Shown: positions 53,866 to 63,374, counted from the stretch's first letter. The stretch is 64,000 nucleotides of DNA from JAGQRJ01 sp041402045 (GCA_041402045.1 JAWKSZ010000036.1:13004-77003); one strand, 5' to 3'. Notes: a model not told the origin generated them from the sequence alone. Made by a program: numbers and translations.

Positions 53866-54080
53866 GCCTCGAGTATCGCGACGTAGCCCGAAGTCCGCCG
53901 TCAACCGGCGGTTAACCGTGGTCATTTGTTCGTCACGCAGTGTCACGCCGAGCTGCGACGCGCCGCGGCATGGCGGCGTCCGTCGCGATCCCCTCGGGGG
54001 TGCTGGCTCCGGGGCGCGGCCGTGGGAGGGCTGGCAGAGGCTCTTTGAGAGCCGAGGCGCCGAGGGCGCCAACTCAGGCC

Positions 54081-54791
54081 TCAGCGCACGAAGCGGTAGC
54101 CGACGCCGCGCACCGAGAGGATGTGCTTGGGCTTCTTGGGGTCGGGCTCGAAGTAGCGCCGGAGGCGCATGATGAAGTTGTCGACGGTGCGGGTCTCGAG
54201 GGTCCCCGGCTCGCCCCACACGTCCTCGAGGAAGCGCGAGCGCGGGATCACCTCACCCTCGTTCTCGAGGAACAGGCGCATGATCATGGCCTCCTTCCAC
54301 GAGAGCTGAATGTCCTCGCCGCGGTGGTCCCTGGCCTCCAGGGTGCGGAAGTCGATGGTGCACTGCCCGAACTCGAGGGACGCCGGGCCGGAGTTCGGCG
54401 CCTCGCCGTCGTCCTCGTCGCGGCGGTGCCACACCTGGCGGCGCAGGTGTCCGCGCAGCCGCGCCAGGAGCTCCTCCAGGTCGAAGGGCTTGGTGAGGTA
54501 GTCGTCGGCGCCAGCGTCGAGTCCGCGGATCCGGTCCTCCTTCTGGTTGCGGGCCGAGAGCATGATGATCGGGACGAAGTTGTGGGCCTTGCGGATCTCC
54601 CGGGCGATCTCGAACCCGTCCTGGCCGCCGGGGAGGTTCACGTCGAGGAGCACCAGGTCCGCGCCCTCGACCTGCTGCAGCGCGTCCTTGCCGTTGTCGA
54701 CCAGGCGCACGACGTAGCCCGCGTTCTCCAGGTTGAAGCGCAGGCCCACCGCGAGGTGCGCCTCGTCCTCCACCACCAGCACCGTGCTCAT
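54081..54791 (-). CDS. OmpR/PhoB-family response regulator
   Basis: 236-aa regulator. Receiver domain with VVEDEAHLA, phospho-acceptor Asp in LVLLDVNLPG, Ser in IIMLSARN and Lys in YLTKPFD, all intact. C-terminal winged helix (about 135-236) ends with TRTVDNFIMRLRRYF ... LSVRGVGYRFVR, the OmpR/PhoB DNA-binding signature. The start ATG at 54791 overlaps the stop of the upstream sensor kinase gene by 4 nt (ATGA), so the pair is co-translated. Typical two-component system; target genes not identifiable here. Confidence 0.96.
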   Translation of the reverse strand: MSTVLVVEDEAHLAVGLRFNLENAGYVVRLVDNGKDALQQVEGADLVLLDVNLPGGQDGFEIAREIRKAHNFVPIIMLSARNQKEDRIRGLDAGADDYLTKPFDLEELLARLRGHLRRQVWHRRDEDDGEAPNSGPASLEFGQCTIDFRTLEARDHRGEDIQLSWKEAMIMRLFLENEGEVIPRSRFLEDVWGEPGTLETRTVDNFIMRLRRYFEPDPKKPKHILSVRGVGYRFVR

Positions 54792-55837
54792 GAGGCCTCG
54801 CGTTCGGGTTCGAGGGGCGACGGGATCCTCGGGCTGCTCGGGGGGCCGGCGGCGCCGTCGGGCAGCTCGGGGCCGCCGCGCAGCGGGAGCTCCACCACCA
54901 CCGTGGTCCCGCGCCCCGGGCCCTCGGACTCTGCCCGCACGCGCCCGCCGTGGGCCTCGATCAGGGTCTCCACGATCCACAGCCCGAGGCCGGTGCCCTG
55001 CTTGGTCGCGTTGGGGCCTTCCTCCACGCGACCGAAGCGGTCGAACACGCGCTCGAGGTCGGCCTCGGGGATCCCGATCCCGTCGTCGGCGACCTCGATC
55101 ACGACCTTGCGCTCGCCGCTGCGCAGGCGCAGCGTGACGCGAGCTCCCCCGGGCTTGGCGTACTTCAGCGAGTTGCCCACGAGGTTGTCGAGGATCGCGG
55201 TCAGCGCGGCGCGGTCGACGGCGGTCACGAGGTTCGGGCCGGGCTCCACGCTCAGGGTGTTGGTCCCCGCCAGGCGATCCAGGAGCAGCTGCTTCGACTC
55301 GGCGTAGTCCTCGAGGAACGCGCGCAGGTCGATCCGCTGGGGTGAGATCGGGAAGCCCTGGAGGCTGTCGAGCTGCGCCGCCTGGAGCACGTTGTTGATC
55401 TGCTGGCTGAGGCGCTCGACGTCCACCAGGATCAGGCCGCAGAACAGCTTGCGCTCCTCGTCCTTGACCGGCTTGGCCAGGGTCTGGGCGAACATCTTGA
55501 TCGAGGCCAGGGGCGAGTTCAGCTCGTGGGTGAAGGCCGCCATGGAGTAGGACAGGCGCTGGCTGAAGCGGATCTGGCCGAAGAGCTGCGCCCCGAGCAC
55601 CGAGAGCAGGACGATGATCCCCACCGAGAGCAGCGAGCCGATCACGATCAGCGAGCCGTGGAACACGCCGCCGCCCGACTGCTCCGCGGCCTGAGCCGCC
55701 AGCTCCTTGATCTTCTGGTAGTCGCGGGCCAGGGCGTAGTTCCAGAGGACCAGGAGCGCGACCACGAACACCAGGCACACCGCGAACAGGATCACGGGGC
55801 CTTTGAGCGAGCGGACGCGACGGACCTTCTGGGACAA
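54788..55837 (-). CDS. Membrane sensor histidine kinase
   Basis: 349-aa sensor. Two membrane helices (residues about 12-35 and 60-85) enclose only about 25 extracytoplasmic residues, so sensing is probably within the membrane or by a partner. Then HisKA with H-box FTHELNSPLASIK and HATPase_c with N-box LDNLVGNSLKYA, G1 ADDGIGIP and G2 QGTGLGLWIVET, all complete. A Pro-rich tail follows. Pairs with the OmpR-type regulator encoded downstream (4-nt overlap). Divergent from the lipoprotein hydrolase gene; a 230-bp intergenic region lies between. Confidence 0.95.
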   Translation of the reverse strand: MSQKVRRVRSLKGPVILFAVCLVFVVALLVLWNYALARDYQKIKELAAQAAEQSGGGVFHGSLIVIGSLLSVGIIVLLSVLGAQLFGQIRFSQRLSYSMAAFTHELNSPLASIKMFAQTLAKPVKDEERKLFCGLILVDVERLSQQINNVLQAAQLDSLQGFPISPQRIDLRAFLEDYAESKQLLLDRLAGTNTLSVEPGPNLVTAVDRAALTAILDNLVGNSLKYAKPGGARVTLRLRSGERKVVIEVADDGIGIPEADLERVFDRFGRVEEGPNATKQGTGLGLWIVETLIEAHGGRVRAESEGPGRGTTVVVELPLRGGPELPDGAAGPPSSPRIPSPLEPEREAS

Positions 55838-56067
55838 CGGAACTCCTCGGGGGACAGAGTCTAACAGCCGCCCTAGCCCTCGCTGGACCGCGCCTTCGGG
55901 ACGGGATTATTCGTTTACGGACCGCGGTTCGACCCATCGTCCGGGCGCTCCAGCTCAGAAGCGTCGCAAGCCCTGATTTGGACGCTCTTAACCCCTTTGC
56001 GTGCGCGGAGCGCACTCGGCATAACTCGTGCAGCGTCGGTGACCGAGGTAGGTAGGAGACACGGACG

Positions 56068-57527
56068 ATGCGTATCGTTGCCACGGCCCTCGGCGTCCTC
56101 GCCGCGGGCGCCCTCGTTGCCGGCTGTTCGAGCAGCTCCAGCCGCTCCAGCACCACCAGCTCGGCCTCGACGTCCTCGGCCGTCAACTCCACCGCCTCGA
56201 GCCCGACGATGAGCGGGAGCACCGGCGCGGTCGGCTCCCAGCCCCTGGATCCGGCGACCACGGTCACCGTGCTCGCGGGCGGGTTCAGCCCTGCGGGCGC
56301 CACCCGCCAGGGCACCTACGGCGTCGACGAGGCGAACACCCTCCTGCGGCGCCTCGCGACCCTCGCCGGTCGCCCCGTCGGCGCCGACGACCCGCTGGCG
56401 CCGAACCAGGTCACCGAGGCGACCTACTACGGCGACGCGCCCCCTGCCTACTACAGCGCCCAGGACATTCAGGACATCGACCAGTCGCCGCCGGGCACCC
56501 TGCGCTACGCGCGGATCGTGGCCAAGCACGCGCGGGAGGTGCTCCGCCGCAGCGGCGCGGCCCACGTGAACCTCGCCGGCGCGAGCTACGGCGGGATCAT
56601 CACCCGCACCGTGATCGAGCTCGACCTCGAAGGCCTGGCCTCGAGCGGTCGGATCGCGCGCTGGCTGACCCTCGAGGGCACCCAGGGCGGGGTCTACGTC
56701 GCGAGCCAGATCGGCCTGGACCCGGCCCTCGTCGCCGCGCTGGCGCCGTTCTTCGACGCCACCGACGCGACGACCATGACCTACGACTTCGTGCGCGCGA
56801 CCTTCGGGACCCCCACCCCCCAGCGCTCGCTCTCGCCCCTGTTCAGCGGGATCCAGGTCGGGTTCCACGTCTCGGGCAACCACGACTACAACCAGCAGCT
56901 CCTGCGGATCGCGAGCGGGGAGCCCAACGACGGCCTGCTCCTGGCCCGCGACCAGGTGCTCGAGCTCGACGCCCGCCCCGACCCCCTGGTCGTGATCACC
57001 GACACCACCCACGACTCGGCGCGGAACGACGACGGCCTGGCGGTGGACGTGGTGAACTTCATGCGCTCCAGCAAGCGCGTGCGGGTCAAGCTCCTCGACG
57101 TGACCCGCAGGCGCTCGACGACGACCTCTTGTTCGGCAACCCCGAGCTGGCCCTCGACTGCGAGCTGTTCAGCCCCGAGGCCGAGCGCGAGTTCGCGATC
57201 ACCGACGCGATCTCGACCCGGCGCGCGACCACCGGCACCGCGCCCTGGACCCAGCTCAGCGCCAACCAGACCAAGGTCCTGGACGAGACCCTCTTCGACT
57301 GGGTCGTGGCCCCCGCCGAGCAGACCCTGCGGCTCGAGCTGCGCGGCGAGGAGCTGGACTTCAACGACTACTACGGCGTGATCGAGAACCCCCTCGACCG
57401 CTCGAGCGCCGTCGACGCGCTGGTGGTCGACCTCGACGTCGCCACCGAGGGCACCCGCACGGTGGCCCTCGACACCACCGCCTGGAGCGCCACCGTCGAG
57501 GTCCGCGTCAGCGCCGAGCGCCCCTAG
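56068..57527 (+). pseudogene. Lipoprotein alpha/beta-hydrolase-like gene with a frameshift
   Basis: The gene starts at ATG 56068 with a lipoprotein signal (MRIVATALGVLAAGALVAGC, lipidated Cys20), a Ser/Thr-rich tether and a hydrolase-like domain containing the nucleophile elbow GASYGG. The frame is sound to about 57105 (KLLDVTRR). It then shifts: the first frame becomes meaningless, whereas the next frame continues LDDDLLFGNPELALDCELF, FNDYYGVIENP and ends at 57527 (SATVEVRVSAERP). One missing base near 57107-57110 would restore a 487-aa protein with a beta-sandwich C-terminal domain. It may be a sequencing slip or a recent mutation. Confidence 0.65.
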
Positions 57528-57687
57528 CCGCTCGCCCGAGCCGCTGGCAGGACGTCCGTCCGCGCCGGATGCGGTTCTCCCTGGGTGAACCGGCGGGCAG
57601 ATGTTGCCCGTACGAGCCACGCGACCTCACGGCGCGACGGGGCTTACCCCGGCCCGCGGCGTGCGCACGCCCAGGCCGGAGGGGCGC

Positions 57688-57918
57688 ATGGACACCTACC
57701 GCCTGTTGATCGCCGCGCGCGGCGAGCTGTGGACCTTCATCGTCGCGGCCCGCGACCCCGAGGAGGCCTGGCGCCTGACCCTGGGGGCGATCCCCCGCCG
57801 GTTCCGGGGGGACGTGGCCCTGGAAGAAATGGAGAACACCGGCGCGCCGGCCAAGGACCCTGGGGGCCGCGTGCTGGGGGCCTGGCGGCAAGACCTCTTC
57901 GCCCGCGAAGCTTGCTAA
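57688..57918 (+). CDS. Small protein, 76 aa, function unknown
   Basis: Starts MDTYRLLIAARGELWTFIVAARDPEEAW with an excellent GGAGGGGCGC-ATG ribosome-binding site, which decides this start over an upstream ATG at 57601. The sequence (TFIVAARDPEEAWRLTLGAI, later LGAWRQDLFAREAC) suggests a small alpha/beta fold. No signal or membrane segment. Possibly co-transcribed with the preceding hydrolase gene, 160 bp upstream. I do not recognise the family. Confidence 0.6.
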   Translation: MDTYRLLIAARGELWTFIVAARDPEEAWRLTLGAIPRRFRGDVALEEMENTGAPAKDPGGRVLGAWRQDLFAREAC

Positions 57919-58090
57919 ACGGAAGCGCGCGATTCCGAGTGGTCAGCGCTGAGTCCACGTGCTGACCTCCCACCGAATCGCGCCTTCCGCGTAGCTACTG
58001 GAAGCTCTGCCTGGGCGCTAGCGTTTCGGGAGACTCGGCACTGCAGGACACGTCACGACCAAGCGAAGCCTCAGAATCGTGAACGCTGGT

Positions 58091-59581
58091 TTAGAGGTTC
58101 TTGGCGAAGAGCTTGAGCAGGGGCTTGATCGAGAGCGGGTAGCCCATGTCCTCAGCCATGTCCTCGAGGCGCAGCTTGCCGCCCTTGGCCCACAGGCCCA
58201 TGAGGAAGGGGCCGCAGCGCGGGTTGCGCCACCAGGTCTCGTCGAAGTAGTGCAGGAGGTGCAGCGTGAGCAGCGGCTCGAACAGCCGCGCGCGGAGCAT
58301 GGTCACCGAGTGCAGCCCCGTGCGCACGTCGTGCAGGTAGAGCTCGCGGGGGACCGAGACCTTCACCGCCTCGCGCATGCGCGCCTCGAACTCGTCCTCC
58401 ATGTCCTCGGCGGTGCCGCGGCGGCGGAGCTCGACGTCGTAGAGCACGCGCCCGCAGCACAGGCGCATGTCGTAGAGCCGCTCGAGGTAGGCCAGGATCA
58501 GGTAGTCCTTGGAGCGGTTGAACTCCAGGCTCTGGCGCAGCCACTCGCGCTCGAGGAGCAGGTGGCGGAACAGCCGGCCGTAGGAGAGCTCGAGGCTGGG
58601 GTCGCCCAGGCAGCGCTGCTCGAAGGGCGCCTCGGGGTTCACGTGGGCGTAGAACAGCGCGCGCCCGAGGGCGTCGAGGAACGCCTGCCAGTCGCGCTGG
58701 CCGTCCTTGATCTCGATCGCGAGGCGCACGTCCTGCGGCACGCGGATCGGGCCCACGTAGAAGCGCGAGGGGCCCTGCTTGTCGACCTCGACCTTCAGGC
58801 GGCCGTTGGCGCCGAGCATGATCCCCATGCGCTCGAGGAAGCTCCGCGTGCGCTTGACCATGTCGGCGCCGCTGAAGGCCTCCTCGTAGTCGAGGTAGCG
58901 CCCGGCGAGGACGTAGGGCATGTCGCACCGCCGGGCGTCGGCGAGGGGCACGCCGATCCGCTTGCGCACGGTCCAGCCCATGACCTCCTGGTAGAGGTCG
59001 TTGGTCTTGTCGAGGAACTCGCGGGCGAGCGCGGTGATCGCGTCGAGGTCGACGCCGGTCTCCTGCTGATACAGGGCCACGAGGCTCGGCTGACCCAAGG
59101 ACGAGGCTACGCCCTGCTCGATCCCGATCTTCTCGCGCATGAGCGGGATCAGGAGCTTGGCCTGCTGCAGGCGGTTCGACTCGAGCTCCTGGCGGTAGTC
59201 GCCGCCGTCGGCGCCGGCGAGGAGCAGCTTCAGGTCGCGCAGGGGCTGCCGGGTGCCGTCGCGCAGCTGGATCTGGACCACGCGCCCGTGGCGGTCGATG
59301 GCCGAGTCGATCGGCGCGAGCTCGCGCTCGACGTACTTCCAGGTCCAGCCCGAGTGCAGGATCTTGAGGCTGTGGACGTCGCCCGGGAGGTTGTGGCGCT
59401 CGGCGCTGGCGATCGCGCTCTCGATCAAGGAGCGGGTCTCGAGGGCGAACAGCTCGTCGACCTGGGAGCGCAGGGTCCGGGCGATCGACTCCTCCCGCAG
59501 TCCGCGGGCGAGCTCGTAGCGATCGAGTTCGAGGGCTGTGCGGTAGTCCTCGAGCCGGCTGCGAATGCTGTCGACGTCCAT
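58091..59581 (-). CDS. M3-like gluzincin homologue lacking the HExxH motif
   Basis: 496-aa cytoplasmic protein. Its central region reads like M3-type zinc peptidase relatives (PYVLAGRYLDYEEAFSG, then FYVGPIRVPQDVRLAIEIK, and RALFYAHVNPEAPFEQRCLGD before FRHLLLEREWL), but at the position of HExGH it has DALGR (residues 303-307). The residues that would carry the third zinc ligand (PSLELSYG) also differ from NSVTE-type sequences. So zinc and catalytic residues are gone: a pseudo-peptidase, probably a binding or regulatory protein. The start at 59581 (MDVDSIRSRL) was preferred; a GTG 30 nt upstream would add ten residues. No sign of coding decay, full length. Confidence 0.72.
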   Translation of the reverse strand: MDVDSIRSRLEDYRTALELDRYELARGLREESIARTLRSQVDELFALETRSLIESAIASAERHNLPGDVHSLKILHSGWTWKYVERELAPIDSAIDRHGRVVQIQLRDGTRQPLRDLKLLLAGADGGDYRQELESNRLQQAKLLIPLMREKIGIEQGVASSLGQPSLVALYQQETGVDLDAITALAREFLDKTNDLYQEVMGWTVRKRIGVPLADARRCDMPYVLAGRYLDYEEAFSGADMVKRTRSFLERMGIMLGANGRLKVEVDKQGPSRFYVGPIRVPQDVRLAIEIKDGQRDWQAFLDALGRALFYAHVNPEAPFEQRCLGDPSLELSYGRLFRHLLLEREWLRQSLEFNRSKDYLILAYLERLYDMRLCCGRVLYDVELRRRGTAEDMEDEFEARMREAVKVSVPRELYLHDVRTGLHSVTMLRARLFEPLLTLHLLHYFDETWWRNPRCGPFLMGLWAKGGKLRLEDMAEDMGYPLSIKPLLKLFAKNL

Positions 59582-59743
59582 GTAGCCCGATTCTAGCGGC
59601 GCGTGAGGCACCGTAGAGACGAAGGATGCTCGGATAGTATCACTCGCCCGATGTTCGCCGCAAGGGATCCGACCCGGGGAGGCGTAGCATAACGCTTTGA
59701 AATTCAGCGGGTTGCTTGGATGAGGCAGGGGGCCCTACCCCGG

Positions 59744-59772
59744 TTGACAGCCCCCGGTCCAACACCTAGACT
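59744..59772 (+). promoter_or_regulatory. Sigma-70-type promoter of small lipoprotein gene
   Basis: TTGACA (59744-59749), 17-bp spacer, TAGACT (59767-59772). Transcription would start near 59779, 45 nt ahead of the ATG at 59825. Confidence 0.75.
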
Positions 59773-59824
59773 TCTCGAAGTTCACAGCGCGAGTGAACGC
59801 AAAAGTGGGGAACCGAGGAAACCA

Positions 59825-60004
59825 ATGAAGAAGCTCCCGCTCTACGCCCTCATGGTCGGTGTTTGCATGAGCCTCAACGGCTGCTTCACCCTGAGCTGGG
59901 CTCACAACCGTCGGCATGTCCGCAAGTTCATCGACGAGCTCGTCGAACTGCACCAGGACATCGACAAGGTGATCTTCGGCCTGGACCGCAACCCGGCCGA
60001 GTAG
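59825..60004 (+). CDS. Small lipoprotein, 59 aa
   Basis: MKKLPLYALMVGVCMSLNGCF gives a lipoprotein signal with lipidated Cys20; the mature part is only about 40 residues (HVRKFIDELVELHQDIDKVIFGLDR), an amphipathic helix. GAGGAAACC precedes the ATG. A strong promoter is visible 50-80 bp upstream, so the gene is likely well expressed. Resembles Lpp-type small envelope lipoproteins only in format. Function unknown. Confidence 0.75.
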   Translation: MKKLPLYALMVGVCMSLNGCFTLSWAHNRRHVRKFIDELVELHQDIDKVIFGLDRNPAE

Positions 60005-60095
60005 TCGACTCCAACCGGGGGCCGTCGAGGTCCTCGGCGATCGAGCACGTCGAGCCCCGCGCCTCAGGCGACGGGGCTGGTCGTTTGTACGCCCT

Positions 60096-61079
60096 TCAGC
60101 GCGGATTCAGCGCCGCGCAGACGGCCTCCAGGTGTCCCTCCGCGGACCCGCCGCCGGTGTCCAGCCAGGTGACCTCCGTGCCCAGGCGTCGCAGCCAGGT
60201 GAGCTGCTTACGGGCGAAGCGCCGGGTGTGGGTCTTGATCGCGGCGACCACGTCGTCGAGCGCCTCGAGCTCCCCGCCCTCGAGCCAGGCGAACAGCTCG
60301 CGGTAGCCCAGCGCCTGGCGCGCCTCGCGCGAGAGCCCCCGAGGGTCGGCCAGCAGCCCTCGGCACTCCTCGACCCAATCCGCGGCGAGCATGCGATCGA
60401 CCCGGTCGTCGATCCGCGCGTCCATGTCCTCGCGGCTCCGCGCGACCCCGAACACCCGGCGCTCGACGCCCGCCCGCGCGCGGCCCCAGCTCGTCTGCAC
60501 CGCGCTCAAGGGGCTCCCGGTCAAGGTGTGGACCTCGAGCGCCCGCACCACCCGCCGCCGATCGTTGGGGTGGATCCGCTCGGCGCTCAGGGGGTCGACC
60601 GCGCCTAGCCGGGCGTGGAGCGCGGCGTCTCCCTTTGCCTCAGCCTCCGCCTCGAGCCGCGCCCGCAGGGCCTCGTCCCGGGGGAGCCCTGCGTCGAGGC
60701 CCTCGGTCGCGGCGCGCATGTAGAGCATGGTCCCCCCGGAGAGGAGGACCGGGCGGCCCTCCGCCCGCGCCTCGGCGAACACGGCCTGCACCTCGTCGTG
60801 GAAGCGCTGGGCGTCGTAGCGCTCCCAGGGCTCGACCCGGTCCACGCAGCGCCAGCGCGCGCGGTGGGCCAGGGCCGGCTTGGCGGTGCCCACGTCGAGC
60901 CGGCGGTAGACCTTCATGGAGTCGCAGGAGACCAGCAGCGCCCCCGTCGCCTCCGCCGCAGCCAGGGCGAGCCGGGCCTTGCCGCCGCCCGTGGGACCCA
61001 TCAGCGCGACCACCCTCAGCGGGCTCGCAGCGGCCGGTTCAGGGGTGGCGGGGACGTGACTTTCCACAGGCCTCCACAC
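60096..61079 (-). CDS. miaA: tRNA dimethylallyltransferase
   Basis: 327-aa enzyme adding a dimethylallyl group to A37 of tRNAs reading UNN codons. Walker A is GPTGGGK; the DSMxVYRxLDVGTAKP block is recognisable as SCDSMKVYRRLDVGTAKP with Lys where Gln is usual; SGGTMLYMRA replaces the common GGTGLYxxA. The Arg-rich central part (HPNDRRRVVRALEV) and C-terminal QALGYRELFAWL and THTRRFARKQLTWLRR match MiaA. All core motifs are present. A GTG at 61079 gives a short extra N-terminus before the P-loop; exact start uncertain. Transcribed leftward; convergent with the small lipoprotein gene. Confidence 0.93.
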   Translation of the reverse strand: MWRPVESHVPATPEPAAASPLRVVALMGPTGGGKARLALAAAEATGALLVSCDSMKVYRRLDVGTAKPALAHRARWRCVDRVEPWERYDAQRFHDEVQAVFAEARAEGRPVLLSGGTMLYMRAATEGLDAGLPRDEALRARLEAEAEAKGDAALHARLGAVDPLSAERIHPNDRRRVVRALEVHTLTGSPLSAVQTSWGRARAGVERRVFGVARSREDMDARIDDRVDRMLAADWVEECRGLLADPRGLSREARQALGYRELFAWLEGGELEALDDVVAAIKTHTRRFARKQLTWLRRLGTEVTWLDTGGGSAEGHLEAVCAALNPR

Positions 61080-61178
61080 TCCCTTTCAAGAGGTTTTCCT
61101 CGCCTCGCCGACGACGCAGTGCGCCGTAATCATAGGTCCTTACGCTGGCACGACAACGCGGCCATCCTGGGAATTTCG

Positions 61179-61207
61179 TTGACGTCCCTGCAGCACCCTG
61201 ATACCCT
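61179..61207 (+). promoter_or_regulatory. Putative sigma-70-type promoter of 61261 gene
   Basis: TTGACG (61179-61184), 17-bp spacer and TACCCT (61202-61207), about 54 bp upstream of the ATG at 61261. The -10 is weak. Confidence 0.5.
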
Positions 61208-61260
61208 CCTCGCCCTGTAAGCCTCTGTCTTCAAAGGCATTAGAGGAAGGTTGGGCTTGG

Positions 61261-62301
61261 ATGGCAAGTCGATCCGCGCGCTTTGCGCCCCGCCACTTGG
61301 CGGCGCTCGGTGCGCTCCTCGCATCGGCCTCCCCGGCGTTCGCCGACGGGGACTCCCCGAGCGAGGGATCGCTTGTCCTCATTCAAGAGAGCAACGGTTT
61401 CCCCGGCGGTGAGCAGACCACCCAGCTGGCCCTCCAGCAGGTCTCGATCCGCGGCGAAGCCCTCCGGGTGTTCGACCCGGCCCACGACTGGGCCCTGTTC
61501 GTGTCCCTCGGCGACGAGGTCGTGCGCGAAGCGCGCGTCTCGAAGGGCCAGTTCGAGCAGCGGCCGTTCAGCCACTACCAGAAGTACCGCGACGACCGCG
61601 TCCGCTCCCTGAGCCGTCAACGCGACCAGTTCGTGCAAATGCGCGAGCGGGCCGAGGGCGACGAGGGCGAGCGGCTGGACCGCGAGTACGCCCGGATCGG
61701 GGGAGACCCCCAGGAGCCGGGGCGGATCGTGGCCCACCTCGAGGAGTCGGGCGAGGAGCGCACCGTCGCGCTGCGGGTGGACCACCGCTTGCGGCGGGTG
61801 CGCTGCCGGCGCCTGGTGATCCGTGAAAACGAGAAGGAGCACCCGGCCTTCGACCTGTGGGTCACCGACGACCTGCAGATCCCGGTCAACCTGCTCGACT
61901 ACTACGAGCAACTCGTACCCTTCGGACCCGAGGTCAGCGCCCAGTTGGCCAAGGTCCGCGGGACCCTCGTCGAGTGCGAGGCCCGGGTCGACACCGGGAC
62001 CTTCCACAAGACCTACGTCAGCCGCCTGGTCGAGCTGCGCCACGAAGCCGTGGACCCCGCCGAGGTCCACGTGCCGGCCAGCTTCGAACGGGTCGAGCGT
62101 CGCGACCGCGACGAGCCCTCTGCCGACGACACGGTGATCTGTGTCATGACCGGCGAGCAGGTCGCGCGCGCCCAGGCCAAGTCCTGGACGAACCCGCGCA
62201 CGCTGAAGCGCTACTGGATCAAGGACTCGCGACAACTGCGAGAGCTGATCAAGCTCGTCGGGAAAGGGGGTACGCCTCCTTACGCGGATCGAGCCAAGTA
62301 A
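61261..62301 (+). CDS. Exported protein of unknown function
   Basis: 346-aa protein with an N-terminal signal peptide (hydrophobic HLAALGALLASASPAFADG, cleavage about residue 28). The mature part is mostly charged, starting GSLVLIQESNGFPGG, with a long Arg/Glu-rich helix near residues 110-145 and a mixed alpha/beta C-terminus (DDTVICVMTGEQVARAQAK). It resembles the DUF4412-type periplasmic proteins in format (LQQVSIRGEALRVFDP), but I cannot confirm a family. A likely promoter lies just upstream; the gene may be monocistronic. Confidence 0.7.
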   Translation: MASRSARFAPRHLAALGALLASASPAFADGDSPSEGSLVLIQESNGFPGGEQTTQLALQQVSIRGEALRVFDPAHDWALFVSLGDEVVREARVSKGQFEQRPFSHYQKYRDDRVRSLSRQRDQFVQMRERAEGDEGERLDREYARIGGDPQEPGRIVAHLEESGEERTVALRVDHRLRRVRCRRLVIRENEKEHPAFDLWVTDDLQIPVNLLDYYEQLVPFGPEVSAQLAKVRGTLVECEARVDTGTFHKTYVSRLVELRHEAVDPAEVHVPASFERVERRDRDEPSADDTVICVMTGEQVARAQAKSWTNPRTLKRYWIKDSRQLRELIKLVGKGGTPPYADRAK

Positions 62302-62550
62302 CCCTCGTTCGCGAGGGCCGGGGGGTCTTGGAGTCCCCCGGAGTTTCGAACGCTCGGCGCGCGCCTCTCGCGCGCTCCCGAGCACGCGGGGCTGGGCCAC
62401 TCGTGGCCTCGTCTCATGGGCTCCTCGCTGCAACGGGCGGCGAGGTGTCGAGTGAGCCCCGACCGAGTGTCTCCCAGCAGAGACCGACGTCGGGGGAGGA
62501 AGGAAACGCGCTCCGGAGGAGCGCGGGGAAATGCCCTGGGGAGGGTTTAC

Positions 62551-63252
62551 GTGGCTTACCGCTACACTGCCAGCGGCGTCCTCGAGATCGAGGATCGCGA
62601 CGTGGTCAAGGTCAGCAGGATCTTGTCGAGCAAGGACATTCGTCACGACGTCAACGGCTCGACGATCACGATCAACCACGACGAGCGCGCGGCGACGCCC
62701 GCGCGTCACAAGGCCGAGGAAGCCTTCGAGGATCTGGCGCCGTTCATCGACCGGCCGCAGTCGATCTTCGTGAGCAGCGAGCTCTTGGGGGAGAGCGAGA
62801 TCGGGTTCGTGGGCGGCCGCGTGCGCACCGACGAGGTGCAGACGGTGTGGTCGACCGAGGGCAACCCGCCCACCCCGGACGAGCTGGTCGAGGCCCTGCG
62901 TCAGCGCGGGATCGCCGCCCGCGTGAGCAAGGTCCAGGGCAGCCGCAAGAGCGGCCGGCGGACTCGCGTGTTCGAGATCCAGCCTGGCTCGGGCGGCCCC
63001 GGCTGCCGGCTCACGATCAAGCGGCGCTTCTGGGACAGCTACGACCTGCTCGCGGTGCCCGAGGTCTACGAGACCCTCTGCCGCAAGTACCACCTGACCC
63101 CGAACCAACTGCGCGAGGCCCTGCACAACTCGAAGTTCGGCCTCGAGGTGCGGAACCCCGCTCTGGGCGGCGCCTCGACCGACATGCTGTTCGAGAACCT
63201 GCTCGAGGTGATCGAGGAGCGCACCGAGGGCATCCGCACCAACATCGGCTAG
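62551..63252 (+). CDS. Cytoplasmic protein of unknown function
   Basis: 233-aa protein. The GTG at 62551 is preceded by GGGGAGGG and begins VAYRYTASGVLEIEDRDVVKVSRILSS; the open frame further upstream (to 62416) is low-complexity and lacks a ribosome-binding site. The sequence is soluble, with IFVSSELLGESEIGFVGGRV, VSKVQGSRKSGRR and a C-terminal helical part. No signal or membrane segment. Not recognised. A hairpin separates it from ndk. Confidence 0.72.
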   Translation: MAYRYTASGVLEIEDRDVVKVSRILSSKDIRHDVNGSTITINHDERAATPARHKAEEAFEDLAPFIDRPQSIFVSSELLGESEIGFVGGRVRTDEVQTVWSTEGNPPTPDELVEALRQRGIAARVSKVQGSRKSGRRTRVFEIQPGSGGPGCRLTIKRRFWDSYDLLAVPEVYETLCRKYHLTPNQLREALHNSKFGLEVRNPALGGASTDMLFENLLEVIEERTEGIRTNIG

Positions 63253-63342
63253 ACCCGCCGGGGTCGCTGCCGCGGCCCCTCAGAACCAACCGCACTCCAA
63301 GGACGAGCGGCCGCCCCGCGGCCGCCTCGCTGCGGACCGATC

Positions 63343-63374
63343 CGACGGCCCTTCCCTCCCGGGGAGGGCCGTTG
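63343..63374 (+). terminator. Hairpin between 62551 gene and ndk
   Basis: 8-bp stem ACGGCCCT (63345-63352) / AGGGCCGT (63365-63372), extended by two weaker pairs, with a 12-nt loop, followed by TTGGCGTTGGTTT. Plausible weak terminator. Confidence 0.5.

Noticed and set aside
57129..57527. Separate gene starting at an internal ATG (57129)
   Set aside because: It continues the protein of the 56068 gene after a one-base shift and has no ribosome-binding site.
62302..62550. Extension of the 62551 gene upstream to 62416
   Set aside because: The extra N-terminus is Arg/Ser low-complexity without ribosome-binding site; GTG at 62551 has GGGGAGGG.
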